From Mauremys mutica (taxonomy: Eukaryota; Chordata; Testudines; Geoemydidae), in contig NC_059082.1 of assembly GCF_020497125.1 (NCBI RefSeq), forward strand, positions 62,326,948 through 62,390,947: 64,000 nucleotides of DNA, written 5' to 3'. Below are positions 25,971-36,451 of this stretch, piece by piece. A program made the position numbers and the translations under genes. The notes below the pieces were generated by a model that was given only the letters and a program-made list of their open reading frames with translations, was not told where the DNA came from and made no database searches. The first letter of the stretch is position 1. Each line of letters starts with the position of its first letter.

Positions 25971-28129
25971 TTGTTCTTTGTCCTGAAATCTCTATCAAGT
26001 GAGTTGTATCTTGGATTCTGAATATATCCACAGAAGCATCTAAACTGCCATTCCTGATGAGGCCAATGATCTTTCTATTCCAGTATCCTGTCTCTAAAAG
26101 TAGTTAATAAGGGCTGCTCTAGAGCAGATGTGCAAACCCCCAAATGCATCTAATTACACCACGTAGAAGTGGGGAGATGGAGTAACTCCATTTAAATCAG
26201 TGGAATTTCCCCAGGTATACAGTGCTGTCGGTGAAAGCAAAATTTAACCCACTGACTCCAAGTGGTGATCTCTTTATTTACTGAAGCATGCGGACTGATG
26301 GTCCTTACAATTTTTATCCAACTAGTGCAGCTTGATTTTGTTTGCATAAAAGTCCAATCCTTATTATAATCTCACTATGCTGTTTGCCAGAGTAATAGCT
26401 GAGAGATAACTAATTGTTTTTATAAAATAAACACTACCTTCTATTTGTTTTAAACGTTTCCTTTTATAGCTGAATGCTTCCTTGTTCTTGTAGTAGCAGA
26501 TGAGTTAAAGAACACCTGAATAGCATCATATATTATTCTCAAGAGAGCTATTGCTTATATTATTCTAGATTCTTAATACAGCCTCCTCACATAGCTTTGA
26601 CTGCTGCTGCTTATTCAGGAAACATTAGGTAGCCCACAGTGCTACCTAGATATCCCCCCTGAGGTATAAATTCATACATTCTGAATTACTAAAGACAAGT
26701 AGTTTAAACTCTTCCATCCAATTTGCGTTGCATTGCACTTACACTGAAATTCATCGCACATGAAGAAGTTGGACTTGTTCCCTGCACCTCTGGAGTAGCT
26801 AGCATCTTATACTCTGTTAGACTCAGCCTGGCCCTAAATAAGTACATATGTCTTAAGGAACGCAAGCTGCCGTAACATACCTATTGAGAGGGCTGGAAAA
26901 GGCTTATGTTAAACCTTCTTTGACTTCTTCTATACTTTAGACTCATTTTGAATTTGGTCCATTAACATTTATACCACAACTTTTTCTGCTTGGGTCTTCT
27001 CTAGGCATTTTAGTAACTCAACATGCCAGCTATAAGCTCTAGCGTGTTCAAAACAGGTCACTAAAAGCTTATTTGATGCTAAACATCTCCAGCCTTTTAT
27101 GCCACATTGAGGAGTGGAGGGGTAAATCCGTATTTTTAATGCAAGTCTAGAGGGTTTTGGAATCTGGAATTCTGACACGGGCATGCCACTCCCTGTAACT
27201 GTCAGGGTTTTATTTTAACTGGCTGCAGGAGGATCTGTGTGCAGTAGGATTAGTTTTTCAATAGCCTTTCCATAGCAGTAGCTAAGAGATGCAGCAAACC
27301 CCTCTTTGCAAAAAAAGAATTAACTTAATTGGTTGTATATTGTGTCACTCAAATACTTACACAAATGTTAACACATGGGTAGAAACATTACAACGCAATG
27401 CTGGAGAGTGCCATTTAAATTCTTGATATCTCCCATATGCAGAGATTTGCCTTTCTCTCTCTCACAGGGCTACTGAACTTGTATGTTATAACTTCACCGT
27501 GTTCTTAGATCTCTTAAAATGAACACTCCAGAGATTTTTCCCTTCAACAAAAGCTCAGTCTTTACTGAAATATACTGGAATATTGCATATGGGTTGGTTA
27601 GACATAGTACTTAGGCCTTGCTAAAGGAAAGCACTTCTTAGGCACATTCATAAGTCTATCCTTATTCACGACAGCACCTTACCATGTGCTTTCATTTTTT
27701 GGATTTCAATGGAACTGAGTTGCTTGCTTAACGGTAAAGTGCATGCTTACGTGCTGTGCAGAAGAGGGATTATTTTGAACTGAGCCTTACATATTAGAGT
27801 GATGGGTACAATTGATAAAACAGACAATGGAAAATATAATCTGTAGTGTAGGAACTTAAAAAGCAACAATCTTTCTAACAATACTTTGCTCTTAAAGGCC
27901 ATGATTCAGCAAAGCTACTAAAGATATGCTTCAGTCCTATCATAACTGGCTTGCCAAATCAGAGCCTTAATGCTTTTCAATCAATCGCTAGTGAAGTCCT
28001 TTACAAACATTAATTAGGCCTCACTGCATTCCATTAATGTCAGTAAATATTGTTCTCCCAATTTTACGTTTAAAGTCTGTTTTACACAATACAGACATTT
28101 TAGCATTACATACATATCTATGGTACTTA

Positions 28130-28255
28130 CATGACCGTCATCACAGCATCTGAGCGCCTCACAATCTTTAAGGTATTTAGCTTCACAATTACCCCTCTGT
28201 GAAGTAGGAAAATAGACCCATTTTACAGATGTGGAAATAAAGCAAAGAGACCAAG
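28130..28255 (-). repeat. MIR-like SINE fragment, reverse
   Basis: It contains cccattttacagatgtgg, the reverse complement of the MIR end (ctgtaaaatggg), preceded by agcgcctcacaatctttaag. Confidence 0.5.
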
Positions 28256-28611
28256 AAAAGGCAATATATTAAAACACTCTCAAAGTTCATCACTTTGAAA
28301 AGCTGTTGGATGAAAGTGATAGGTAAAAAGTGTGAAAGAAGGACAAAGAAGAAATGTACATAGATACATCCTTAGGGCAGATGTGCAGTTAAGCCCCATC
28401 AAGCAATAAATACATACAAATGATAGGAAAAGCAGTTAAAATGCATGAGAGAAGAGAGAGCCATACTGAACAGAGGAAGAGTAGAGAGATAATAGTGGGT
28501 CAGAGTGAAAAATATCATGAGTGACAGCAGCAAAGAGGAGAATGGGGAGAAGCCATAGTACATATTTAAAAAATTGAGTTAATCAGGAGGAAGGAATTAC
28601 TGAGGGAGATA

Positions 28612-28690
28612 GCAACAGAGTCCTGTGGCACCTTATGTCGCTTTTTACAGATCCAGACCAACACAGCTATTCCTCTGATACTTGACACCA
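28612..28690. repeat. short repeat fragment with internal inversion
   Basis: The first part (caacagagtcctgtggcacc) shares tgtggcacctta with the interspersed repeat at 2033. The second part reads tttttacagatccagaccaa. From my knowledge of such repeats the two pieces normally stand in opposite relative orientation, which suggests a local inversion; this is inference. Confidence 0.35.
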
Positions 28691-30544
28691 TGTGAGGGAG
28701 ATAGTAAAGCCAGGAAGAAGCTGTGAGAGGAAATTTATTGACAGGAGAGAGAGATGTTAAGGAAAGAGGGAATTATTTTCCATTCCAAGGGTTTACTCGT
28801 GAGCTGCCTTATGTGACTGAGAGAGGGAGAAAGTGGGTGCCAGGTACCCTTTACTCTCTTGGGCAGGCAAGCCACATTATGAGGTGAAGCTCCCCCTTAT
28901 TGCACCTGGGGAAAAGGAAGGGGTGAGAAGTTGCCTTTATTGTTGCCAAAAAAAAAAAAGAATTCAAATCATGCCAGAAAAGTTTCACACGCACATTAAA
29001 ATAAATGGAGAACATTTGTAACATACTGGCTTTAATGGTGCTAGAGATAAGAAAGAGGATATCTTTAGCAGGTGCCTTTCTTTGATGCCCCTAAATCCTA
29101 TGTTTAGGGCTCCTTATCATATAGAGATTTAGGTATGGACTGATTTAGAAGACCATGCTAGTCTAGGGGGCCATGGTGAAAACTCCTGACCACCAACAGG
29201 ACAATTCTGGACTTTGGCTCAAAAAGAACAAACAACATAGAGCATTTTGAAAATCAAACAGGTATTTACAATGTGAAAAGTTCATCCAGCTAAGCATGTA
29301 TGGTAAACTTTAAGAGGTACACACACGTGATAACATTAATTAGGTGGAATACTACAGTGTAAGTACACAGAATGCTTGCTTTGTTCAGGAGAAATTTTGT
29401 CTACTAGTATTTTCTATTTAAGAAGCTGCTGGATGGATAATAGCAGCAGGCAAGCCAGCATAAACAGCAGTCCTGTAATACAATTTGGGTATAAGAAAGT
29501 CATGGATAAACCCCCATTCATTGAAAGAAACATGAATATTGTGGCAATAATTTTCAGGTAAAAAATAAACCCTTCCAATTTCTTGCATAGGCAGTAATAC
29601 TCTGTGATTAGATACAAGGAACTATGGATCCAAAATTACCTCAAGATTCATAACAGAACTGGCAGCCAGCAGATCAGCCCCAACAAAATGCTGGCCGGGT
29701 CTTATGCCATTTCAAGTTCTGCCCGGGATAGATTCACTCAGAAGCCTGCTAGAGTCTTTCCAAGGTTTAATCTACCCAAACAATTGGATAATCCAGCGAT
29801 ATCCATGTCAAAATTCAATTTTCAGAAGTGTGGCATCTCCTTTCTAAAAGCTATACCCACAATTAAATGATGGATGTAAGTGTAAATATTTATCCTGATA
29901 ATTTTCTGATTTCTTGTAGTGCCCAAAAAAGGAAGGCCAGGAATCAACCCTGACAAAAATAAACTGTGATAGGTAAGAAGCACATAGGACATAGGTTGAT
30001 GTAACTATAAACCCCCCTTCATTCCACTGAAACTGTTTATACCAACCTCCAGTTATGCCCTCTTGGCCAAATATAAGGACTTTGTGCTCAAGTTTACAAA
30101 AGATTAAGGAAGATGAAAATGGAAAAACAATCATTCACTCCCCTCTCCTTGATTTCAACTATTGCTCCTGCGGCCCTGTACTACTCTGGCTCTCCTCATA
30201 CCTCTCTATTGCTCATTGATTATCTTGTTGGTGGAGCCTCCTCTATTCCTTCCGTCTGTCAAAGAGCTTCAGGGCTTTAGCTTACACTCACCCTATCCCT
30301 TGTCAACTCATTTGTACACATGGCTTAAGTCTCTCTCTGCTGACTATTCAGAAAACTACCTCTCTGCTTGTGCCCTCTCCACTTCCATCCAGGCTTGCAT
30401 CTGTGACGGGCTTTCTGACATATCACACCAGAGGACCCACAAGAAGCAACATTGTTAAAAACTGAGCGCATCAGCTCTCCTGAGCTCAGTCCTCTTTCTA
30501 CCATCTTCACTGTTGCCTTGAACTATTCAAGTGCTTCACTTTAA

Positions 30545-30780
30545 GAGTAAACAGCATGGCATGCTCGATATCGTACTAGACAGGGACTTGAAAGACCTCA
30601 GTTCTATTCCTGGCTCTGCCACTAGCCTGCTGGGTGACCTTAGGCAAACCATTTGACATATGTGTTGTAGGATTTCTTCATCTCTAACAATGATACTGAC
30701 CTTTTTTTCTTTGTAAAGCACTTTGAGACCTTCTGCTGAACAGTGCTATATAAAGAAGCTAGATATTATTATATTTAAGC
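30545..30780 (+). repeat. MIR-like SINE
   Basis: It contains gaaagacctcagttctattc, tgaccttaggcaaaccattt, a diverged cttcatctctaacaatgat, and actttgagaccttctgctg, in MIR order. Confidence 0.75.
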
Positions 30781-30862
30781 CTCCATATAAGTGTTTGTAA
30801 GATATGGCCTTAGACTGCAAGCTATGTGGGGCAGGGTCTATGTCTTCCTTTGTAAAACAAAC

Positions 30863-31030
30863 AAAAGGAAGTATTTTTCACACAACCTGTGGAACTCCTT
30901 GCCAGAGGATATTGTGAAGGCCAAGACTATAACAGCATTCAAAAAAGAACTAGATAAATTCATGGAGGTTAGGACCATCAATGGCTATTAGCCAGAATGG
31001 GCAGGGATGGTGTCCCTAGCCTCAGTTTGC
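30863..31030 (+). mobile_element. CR1 LINE 3' fragment
   Basis: It contains ctgtggaactccttgccaga, aactagataaattcatggag and gggatggtgtccctagcctc, a CR1 3' untranslated region. It stops abruptly at about 31030, where a second CR1 copy starts with reverse transcriptase sequence, so these are two fragments joined by insertion or deletion. Confidence 0.75.
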
Positions 31031-31700
31031 CACAAACTGTGGTCACTGGAGGACGTCCCAGATGATTGGAAAAAGGCAAATATAGTGCAAATATAGTGCC
31101 CATCTTTAAAAAAGGGAAGAAGGAGAATCTGGGGAACTACAGACTGGTCAGCCTCACCACAGTCCATGGAAAAATCATGGAGCAGGTCCTCAACAAATCC
31201 ATTTTGAAGCACCTGGGGGAGAGGAAGGCGATCAGGAACAGTCAACATGTATTCATGAAGGGCAAGTCATGCCTCACCAATCTGATTGCCTTCTATGATG
31301 AGATAACTGGCTTTGTGGATATGAGGAAAGCGGTGGATGTGATATACATTGACTTTAGCAAAGCTTTTTATACCGTCTCCCATAGTATTCTTGCCAGCAA
31401 GTAAAGGAGGTATGGATTGTACGAATGGACTATAAGGTGGATAGAAAGCTGGCTAGATCATCAGGCTTAATGGTGATCAACAGCTCAATGTCTAGTTGGC
31501 AGCTGTTATCAAGTGGAATGACCCAGGGGTCAGCCCTGGGGATGGTTTTGTTCAACATCTTCATTAATGATCTGGATGATGGGATGGATTGCACCCTCAG
31601 CAAGTTCATGGATGACACTAAGCTGGGGAGGAGGGGTAGATACACTGGAGCGTAGGGATAGGATCAAGAGTGACCCATATACAAATTGGAGGATTGGGTC
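31030..31700 (+). pseudogene. CR1 LINE reverse transcriptase, left part
   Basis: The frame at 31066-31404 contains NYRLVSLTTVHGKIMEQVL, QHVFMKGKSCLTNLI (QxGF.xG region) and IYIDFSKAF, the motif with the first catalytic Asp. A stop (taa) and a frameshift follow at 31402-31460. The frame at 31425-31655 continues with [12 protein letters not shown] and FMDDTKLG, where MDD fills the YxDD position. An 11-bp tandem duplication (caaatatagtg) sits at 31077-31098. The copy is 5'-truncated, lacking the endonuclease, and is interrupted at 31700 by the LTR element; the other half resumes at 35659. It is dead as an enzyme source. Confidence 0.9.
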
Positions 31701-32479
31701 TGTCATAAACAGATAGTTAAGGGTTAAGGTCTCTTTTACCTGTAAAGGGTTAACATGTAGTACCTGGTGACCACCTGACCAGAGGACCAATCAGAGATAA
31801 GATTTTTTCAAATCTCTGTGGAGGGAAGCCTTTGTCTGTGTGAGAACTGGTTTTGGATTTAACAGAGGACAGTCATGTCCCCAAGTTCTCCTGGAGTAGT
31901 TTCTACTAATTAATAGTGAGTATTAATTAGAAAGGCGAATTAGTCTTATGATTTGATTTCTATATTGGCAATTGTGTGTTTGCTAAAGGAAATGCTTTAT
32001 TCCTGTTTGCTGATATTGCTTTTACTGAGAAAAGGGGGAGAGGGGATTCTCTCCAGAGATTGATAAGGTTATACCCTATGAGTGTCCAGCTTGGGCTCAT
32101 AGAGATTCTGTATTTTTCTTTTTATTCTTTAATAAATTCTTTTCTTTTCTTTGGACTTGGTTAATTCCTTCCCTTGGGGAAATTCAGGGGAAGGGGAGGG
32201 GGAAGTGGGCTGCTTCCCTGTGTGTGTGAGATTCAAGGCGTTTGAATCCAGGCACCTCTGTCTCCAGAGCAGGCTGGAGAGAGGGAGGAGGGGGGAGGTT
32301 CCTCCTCTGTGAATTGATCTGTGTTCCCAAGGGGGGAAACAGGGGTGTCCCGGCCCACGGAATTGACCGGGTGGTGGCAGCCGAAGGGGAGACCTACCCT
32401 AGGATTTTGGGGTGGGGGGAAGACATGCGGGTCCTCACTTTGAAACCGCCCAGTTTCAAGTGAGGGTAGACACCTGACA
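31701..32479 (+). mobile_element. 5' LTR of the young element
   Basis: 779 bp, TGTCATAAAC...CACCTGACA. The polyadenylation signal AATAAA is at 32131-32136, followed by a T-rich run. The block acctgtaaagggttaac and cacctgaccag near the start is shared in diverged form with the LTR at 62595, showing that the two families are related. The 62-codon frame at 31976 is present in both LTRs and has no recognisable domain. Confidence 0.92.
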
Positions 32480-32502
32480 TGGTGGCAGTGGTGTTTCGGA
32501 CC
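32480..32502 (+). other. candidate primer binding site
   Basis: Directly after the 5' LTR the sequence begins tggtggcagtggtgtttcgg. It starts TGG, as expected for pairing to a tRNA CCA end, and resembles the complement of an initiator-Met tRNA 3' end with several mismatches. The tRNA assignment is tentative. Confidence 0.35.
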
Positions 32503-32584
32503 CAGAGAGAGAGGCAAGGCTTTTCTACCAGAGGCACTCTGAGGCAGTTTCAGGGTTACAAGTATTTTCAGTTTTTTGCAGGGC

Positions 32585-33320
32585 TTTCTGTTACAAAGCC
32601 TCCGGTGGAGAGGTACTGGCGTCCATTGTGATACAAGGTACCACTCAGGATTCCTGAGGTGGGGGGAAGTGCTCGCCAAAGTACATTCCCATCCAACAGG
32701 AAAAGCAGGTTTGGGGGTTGCAGAGAGAAACCCTCCAGCCAGGTTTTTTTTTCTCCCTGTGTCTTTTGAAAGGATCAGAAGACAGGAGAACACAAATCCC
32801 TAAGGAATAGACCAGATTTTTCTCAGGGGTATTGTTAGCAGCAGCCTTTCAGCTGGGCTGCTGAGTACAGCAACTCAGAGCAGAGGCAGTTTACAGTTTC
32901 AGCCAGGTTGGCTGGAGGCAATTTAGTTCCAGCAGGCTTTGTTGGAAACAGTTTTCTTCTGGTTGCTTGAGGCAGCTTGAGGAAAAGGCAAGTTTCAAGC
33001 AGTTTTCAGGGTTGGGAGGAGGTTTTTTTCTCTGCTGGCTATGCTGAGGAAAAACTCTTCCCTAGAGGTGTGTCCTTCCTTTGTGATATCAGGTATCACT
33101 CAGGATTCCTAAGGTGGGGGGAAGTGCTCGACAAAGTACATTCCCATCCAACAGGGAAAACAGGTTTTGGGGGGGAGACACAAACCCTCCAGCCAGATTT
33201 TTTTTCCCTGTGTCTTTCAAATCCTCTGGAGCCAGGCAATACAAATCTCCGAGAGGATTTACTACACTTTTCTGCAGGTACTAAGTAGCACCAGCCGGTC
33301 CGCTGGGCTTATTAGTAAGA
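32585..33320 (+). repeat. imperfect duplication in the leader
   Basis: The block at about 32620-32800 (cactcaggattcctgaggtg, ggggaagtgctcgccaaagt, cattcccatccaacagg, ccctccagccag) recurs at about 33080-33250 with point changes and small indels, about 455 bases downstream. A smaller duplication of about 64 bp lies at 33671-33768 (ctgactgcagaggggtgtg twice). They may be packaging or leader repeats, or products of template switching. Confidence 0.8.
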
Positions 33321-33748
33321 TTGTTTTTTTGGAAACAGATTTTCAGCTGGGTTTAGCTGAGGCATAAGGTTTCTAACAGGCTGTGTTAGAAAAGGATTTT
33401 TTTCCTTCTTCTTTTCTTTTTTCTCCTTTTTTTCTTTCTGTCTGCTTAAAAACAGCTAGGAAAGAGGTACAAGTTTTTCTAGGAGGCTTGTTAGAAAGGA
33501 CCCCACTGTGAGGTACTTAGCAAGTGCTAGAAACAGGACAAACCAGTTTTTTTTGGTTTTCTCAGTATATCAGCACACAGCAACTACACATTTGCAAATG
33601 AAAAGGTTTTGTTTCTTTTCTATTCAGTCTCTCGGGAATAGAGAGGGTTAGGAATTGGGGAAACCAATTCCCTGACTGCAGAGGGGTGTGACCAGCACCA
33701 AAAAGCAACACCAGCAAGCCACACATAAAATTCACTGACTGCAGAGGG

Positions 33749-34852
33749 GTGTGGCCAGCACCAGAAGGCACTGTTCCCCATCCCAAGAAATTTCCCACCT
33801 ACATGGCAGGTGAGGACACTAAGGCCTTCTTCAAAAAGGTTAAAAGGACCTGCCATGGGTACAGCATCCCTGAAGACCAGTACAAGGACTGGTCAGGAAA
33901 AAGGACTTTTGCTGTCTATTACAATTATTCCATCCCCATGCTACTGGGGGAAGACTTGGCCAACCATGTGCAGCTGGCCAAGAGGGGGGGAGTGGTCACC
34001 CGCGGCCAGGCCAAACAAGCAGGCACTCCCATCCCTGTTCCTGAGCCATCCACCAGGACCCTGTCTGTGTTACCAGAGACCCAGACAGAGGTGGTGGAAC
34101 CGGATCCCATGCCAACAACTACAGCAGCCATAGTACATCCAGTCCCAGGACCGGAACTGGAAAAGCAACCAGCGGCAGAACCAGCGCCAGCACTGACGCC
34201 AGCGCTTGCAACTCCACCGCCAGGGGGCGCCAACGGGCCTAAACTGGCAGAAGCAGCAGACAACTCTACCCAAGAGGCTCAGCCAGAGCCTGAAATATCA
34301 CCTTGTGCACCAGCGGAGAGCGGTCCACAGTCAATGAAAACAACCTCATCACCTACATCGCTCCCAGAGGAACTGGTGTCTCCCGCCTCAAGGGAACAGT
34401 TCCAGACTGAGCAGGAAGCCGATGACAGCCTTAAGAAAGCTTGGGCGGCGGCACGAAGCAACCCACCGCCTCTCAGCTCTTCTACCCAATTCCAGTTTGT
34501 TGTAAAACAAGGACTTTTATATAAGGACATTCTTTCTGGTGGACACCAGGAAGGCCAGCATCCTCAAAGACAGTTGGTAGTTCCAACTAAGTACTGGAAC
34601 AAGCTCTTAAGCTTGAGCCCTGACATCCTAGGGGGCATTCTGGGGTCAACAAAGCAAAAACAGGTTAAAAACATTCCTTCCACTGGGAGGGGATGGGCAA
34701 GGACGTTGCCAAGTATGTCCGCTCAAATGCATACAAAGTGTTGTTCAATGTCAAATATCTTGTTGTTTACATACTTAGTAGTATATGTGATAGTGCATGT
34801 GTTTTGTTTATCTGTTTATTTTACAGTTCTAGAAGGAAATCACCACCAGTAG
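33749..34852 (+). CDS. composite retroelement protein, 367 codons
   Basis: An uninterrupted frame from ATG 33749; a second in-frame ATG at 33803 is equally possible. Residues 1-48 form a short basic N-terminal part I cannot assign, possibly a gag start. Residues 60-88, with MLLGEDLANHV and VVTRGQAK, resemble the linker between protease and reverse transcriptase in vertebrate retroelements. Residues 95-215 are rich in Pro, Ala, Glu and Thr, a likely disordered linker. Residues 216-300, with QLVVPTKYWNKLL, resemble the zinc-binding N-terminal part of integrase, but the His/Cys pattern is incomplete. After about residue 300 the family-like frame moves to another frame (34693-34887), and this frame ends in a hydrophobic stretch at 337-361. 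No protease, reverse transcriptase, RNase H or integrase core is present. It looks like a deletion fusion of an autonomous parent. Whether it is translated is unknown. Confidence 0.6.
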   Translation: MWPAPEGTVPHPKKFPTYMAGEDTKAFFKKVKRTCHGYSIPEDQYKDWSGKRTFAVYYNYSIPMLLGEDLANHVQLAKRGGVVTRGQAKQAGTPIPVPEPSTRTLSVLPETQTEVVEPDPMPTTTAAIVHPVPGPELEKQPAAEPAPALTPALATPPPGGANGPKLAEAADNSTQEAQPEPEISPCAPAESGPQSMKTTSSPTSLPEELVSPASREQFQTEQEADDSLKKAWAAARSNPPPLSSSTQFQFVVKQGLLYKDILSGGHQEGQHPQRQLVVPTKYWNKLLSLSPDILGGILGSTKQKQVKNIPSTGRGWARTLPSMSAQMHTKCCSMSNILLFTYLVVYVIVHVFCLSVYFTVLEGNHHQ

Positions 34853-34879
34853 TTCCCACTGTTGGCGATTTGGGGGGCG

Positions 34880-35658
34880 TGTCATAAACAGATAGTTAAG
34901 GGTTAAGGTCTCTTTTACCTGTAAAGGGTTAACATGTAGTACCTGGTGACCACCTGACCAGAGGACCAATCAGAGATAAGATTTTTTCAAATCTCTGTGG
35001 AGGGAAGCCTTTGTCTGTGTGAGAACTGGTTTTGGATTTAACAGAGGACAGTCATGTCCCCAAGTTCTCCTGGAGTAGTTTCTACTAATTAATAGTGAGT
35101 ATTAATTAGAAAGGCGAATTAGTCTTATGATTTGATTTCTATATTGGCAATTGTGTGTTTGCTAAAGGAAATGCTTTATTCCTGTTTGCTGATATTGCTT
35201 TTACTGAGAAAAGGGGGAGAGGGGATTCTCTCCAGAGATTGATAAGGTTATACCCTATGAGTGTCCAGCTTGGGCTCATAGTGATTCTGTATTTTTCTTT
35301 TTATTCTTTAATAAATTCTTTTCTTTTCTTTGGACTTGGTTAATTCCTTCCCTTGGGGAAATTCAGGGGAAGGGGAGGGGGAAGTGGGCTGCTTCCCTGT
35401 GTGTGTGAGATTCAAGGCGTTTGAATCCAGGCACCTCTGTCTCCAGAGCAGGCTGGAGAGAGGGAGGAGGGGGGAGGTTCCTCCTCTGTGAATTGATCTG
35501 TGTTCCCAAGGGGGGAAACAGGGGTGTCCCGGCCCACGGAATTGACCGGGTGGTGGCAGCCGAAGGGGAGACCTACCCTAGGATTTTGGGGTGGGGGGAA
35601 GACATGCGGGTCCTCACTTTGAAACCGCCCAGTTTCAAGTGAGGGTAGACTCCTGACA
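34880..35658 (+). mobile_element. 3' LTR of the young element
   Basis: 779 bp, identical to the 5' LTR except at 35282 and 35651. AATAAA is at 35310-35315. The sequence just before it (ttggggggcg) is G-rich and sits where a polypurine tract is expected, but it is short and contains a C. Confidence 0.92.
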
Positions 35659-36451
35659 GGGTCAAAAGAAATCTGATGAGGTTCAACAAGGACAAGTGCA
35701 GAGTCCTGCACTTAAGATGGAAGAATCCCATGCACTGCTACAGGCTGGGGACCAACTGGCTAAGCGGCAGTTCTGCAGAAAAGGACCTGGGGATTATAGG
35801 GACGAGAAGCTGGATATGAGGCAAGGGTGTGCCTTTGTTGCCAAGACAGCATATTGGGCTGCATTAGTAGGAGCGTTGCCAGCAGATTAAGGGAAGTGAT
35901 TTTCCCCCTCTATTCGGCACTGGTGAAGCCACATCTGGAGTATTGCGTCCAGTCTTGGGGCCCCCACTGCAGAAAGGATGTGGAAAAATTGGAGACAGTC
36001 CAGTGGAAGGCAACAAAAATCATTAGGGGCTGGGTCACATGACTTATGAGGAGAGGTTGAAGGAACTGGGCTTATTTAGCCTGCAGAAGAGATGAGTGAG
36101 GGGGGGATTTGATAGCAGCCTTTAACTACCTGAAAGGGGTTCCAAAGAAGACGGAGCTAAGCTATTCTCAGTGGTGGCAGGTGACAGAACAAGGAGCAAT
36201 GGTCTCAAGTTGCGGTGGGGGAAATCTAGGTTGGATATTAGGAAAAACTATTTCACTAGGAGGATGGTGAAGTACTAGAATGGGTTACCTAGGGAAGTGG
36301 TGGAATCTCTATCCTTAGAGGTTTTTAAGGCCTGGCTTGACAAAGCCCTGGCTGGGATAATTTAGCTGGGGTTGGTCATGCTTTGAGCAAGGGGTTTGAC
36401 TAGATAACCTCCTGAGGTCTCTTCCAAACCTAATCTTTTATGATTCTATGA
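35659..36451 (+). mobile_element. CR1 LINE, right part and 3' end
   Basis: It continues the CR1 copy broken at 31700, starting with the duplicated GGGTC. It includes gttcaacaaggacaagtgca, gagtcctgcacttaagatgg, tggtgaagccacatctggag and cctcctgaggtctcttccaa, and ends at tgattctatga. The short frames at 35696 and 35827 are pieces of the CR1 coding strand in different frames, so it is disabled. Confidence 0.9.

Larger units (their letters stand above)
25971..30540. other. unique sequence, no gene seen
   Basis: Aside from a possible reverse MIR at 28130 and a rearranged repeat at 28612, I recognise little. The stretch at about 30160-30520 (ctccacttccatccaggctt) resembles a decayed LINE coding strand but cannot be placed. 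A purine-rich part lies at 28318-28560. Confidence 0.45.
31701..35658 (+). mobile_element. young non-autonomous LTR element, 3,958 bp
   Basis: Two direct LTRs of 779 bp (31701-32479 and 34880-35658) flank a 2,400-bp interior. They begin TGTCATAAAC and end CTGACA. The target duplication is GGGTC (31696-31700 and 35659-35663). By direct comparison the LTRs differ at two positions: A at 32103 against T at 35282, and A at 32472 against T at 35651. This implies a recent insertion. The interior has a long leader and one composite frame, and no reverse transcriptase or RNase H, so it must be mobilised in trans. The 5-bp duplication and the linker and integrase-like pieces point to a vertebrate retrovirus-like or Ty3/Gypsy-like family; I cannot separate these two. 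Confidence 0.92.

Noticed and set aside
32233..32793. 186-codon antisense frame across the 5' LTR and leader
   Set aside because: Its LTR half recurs in the 3' LTR, it has no recognisable domain, and it lies opposite the element's own transcript direction.
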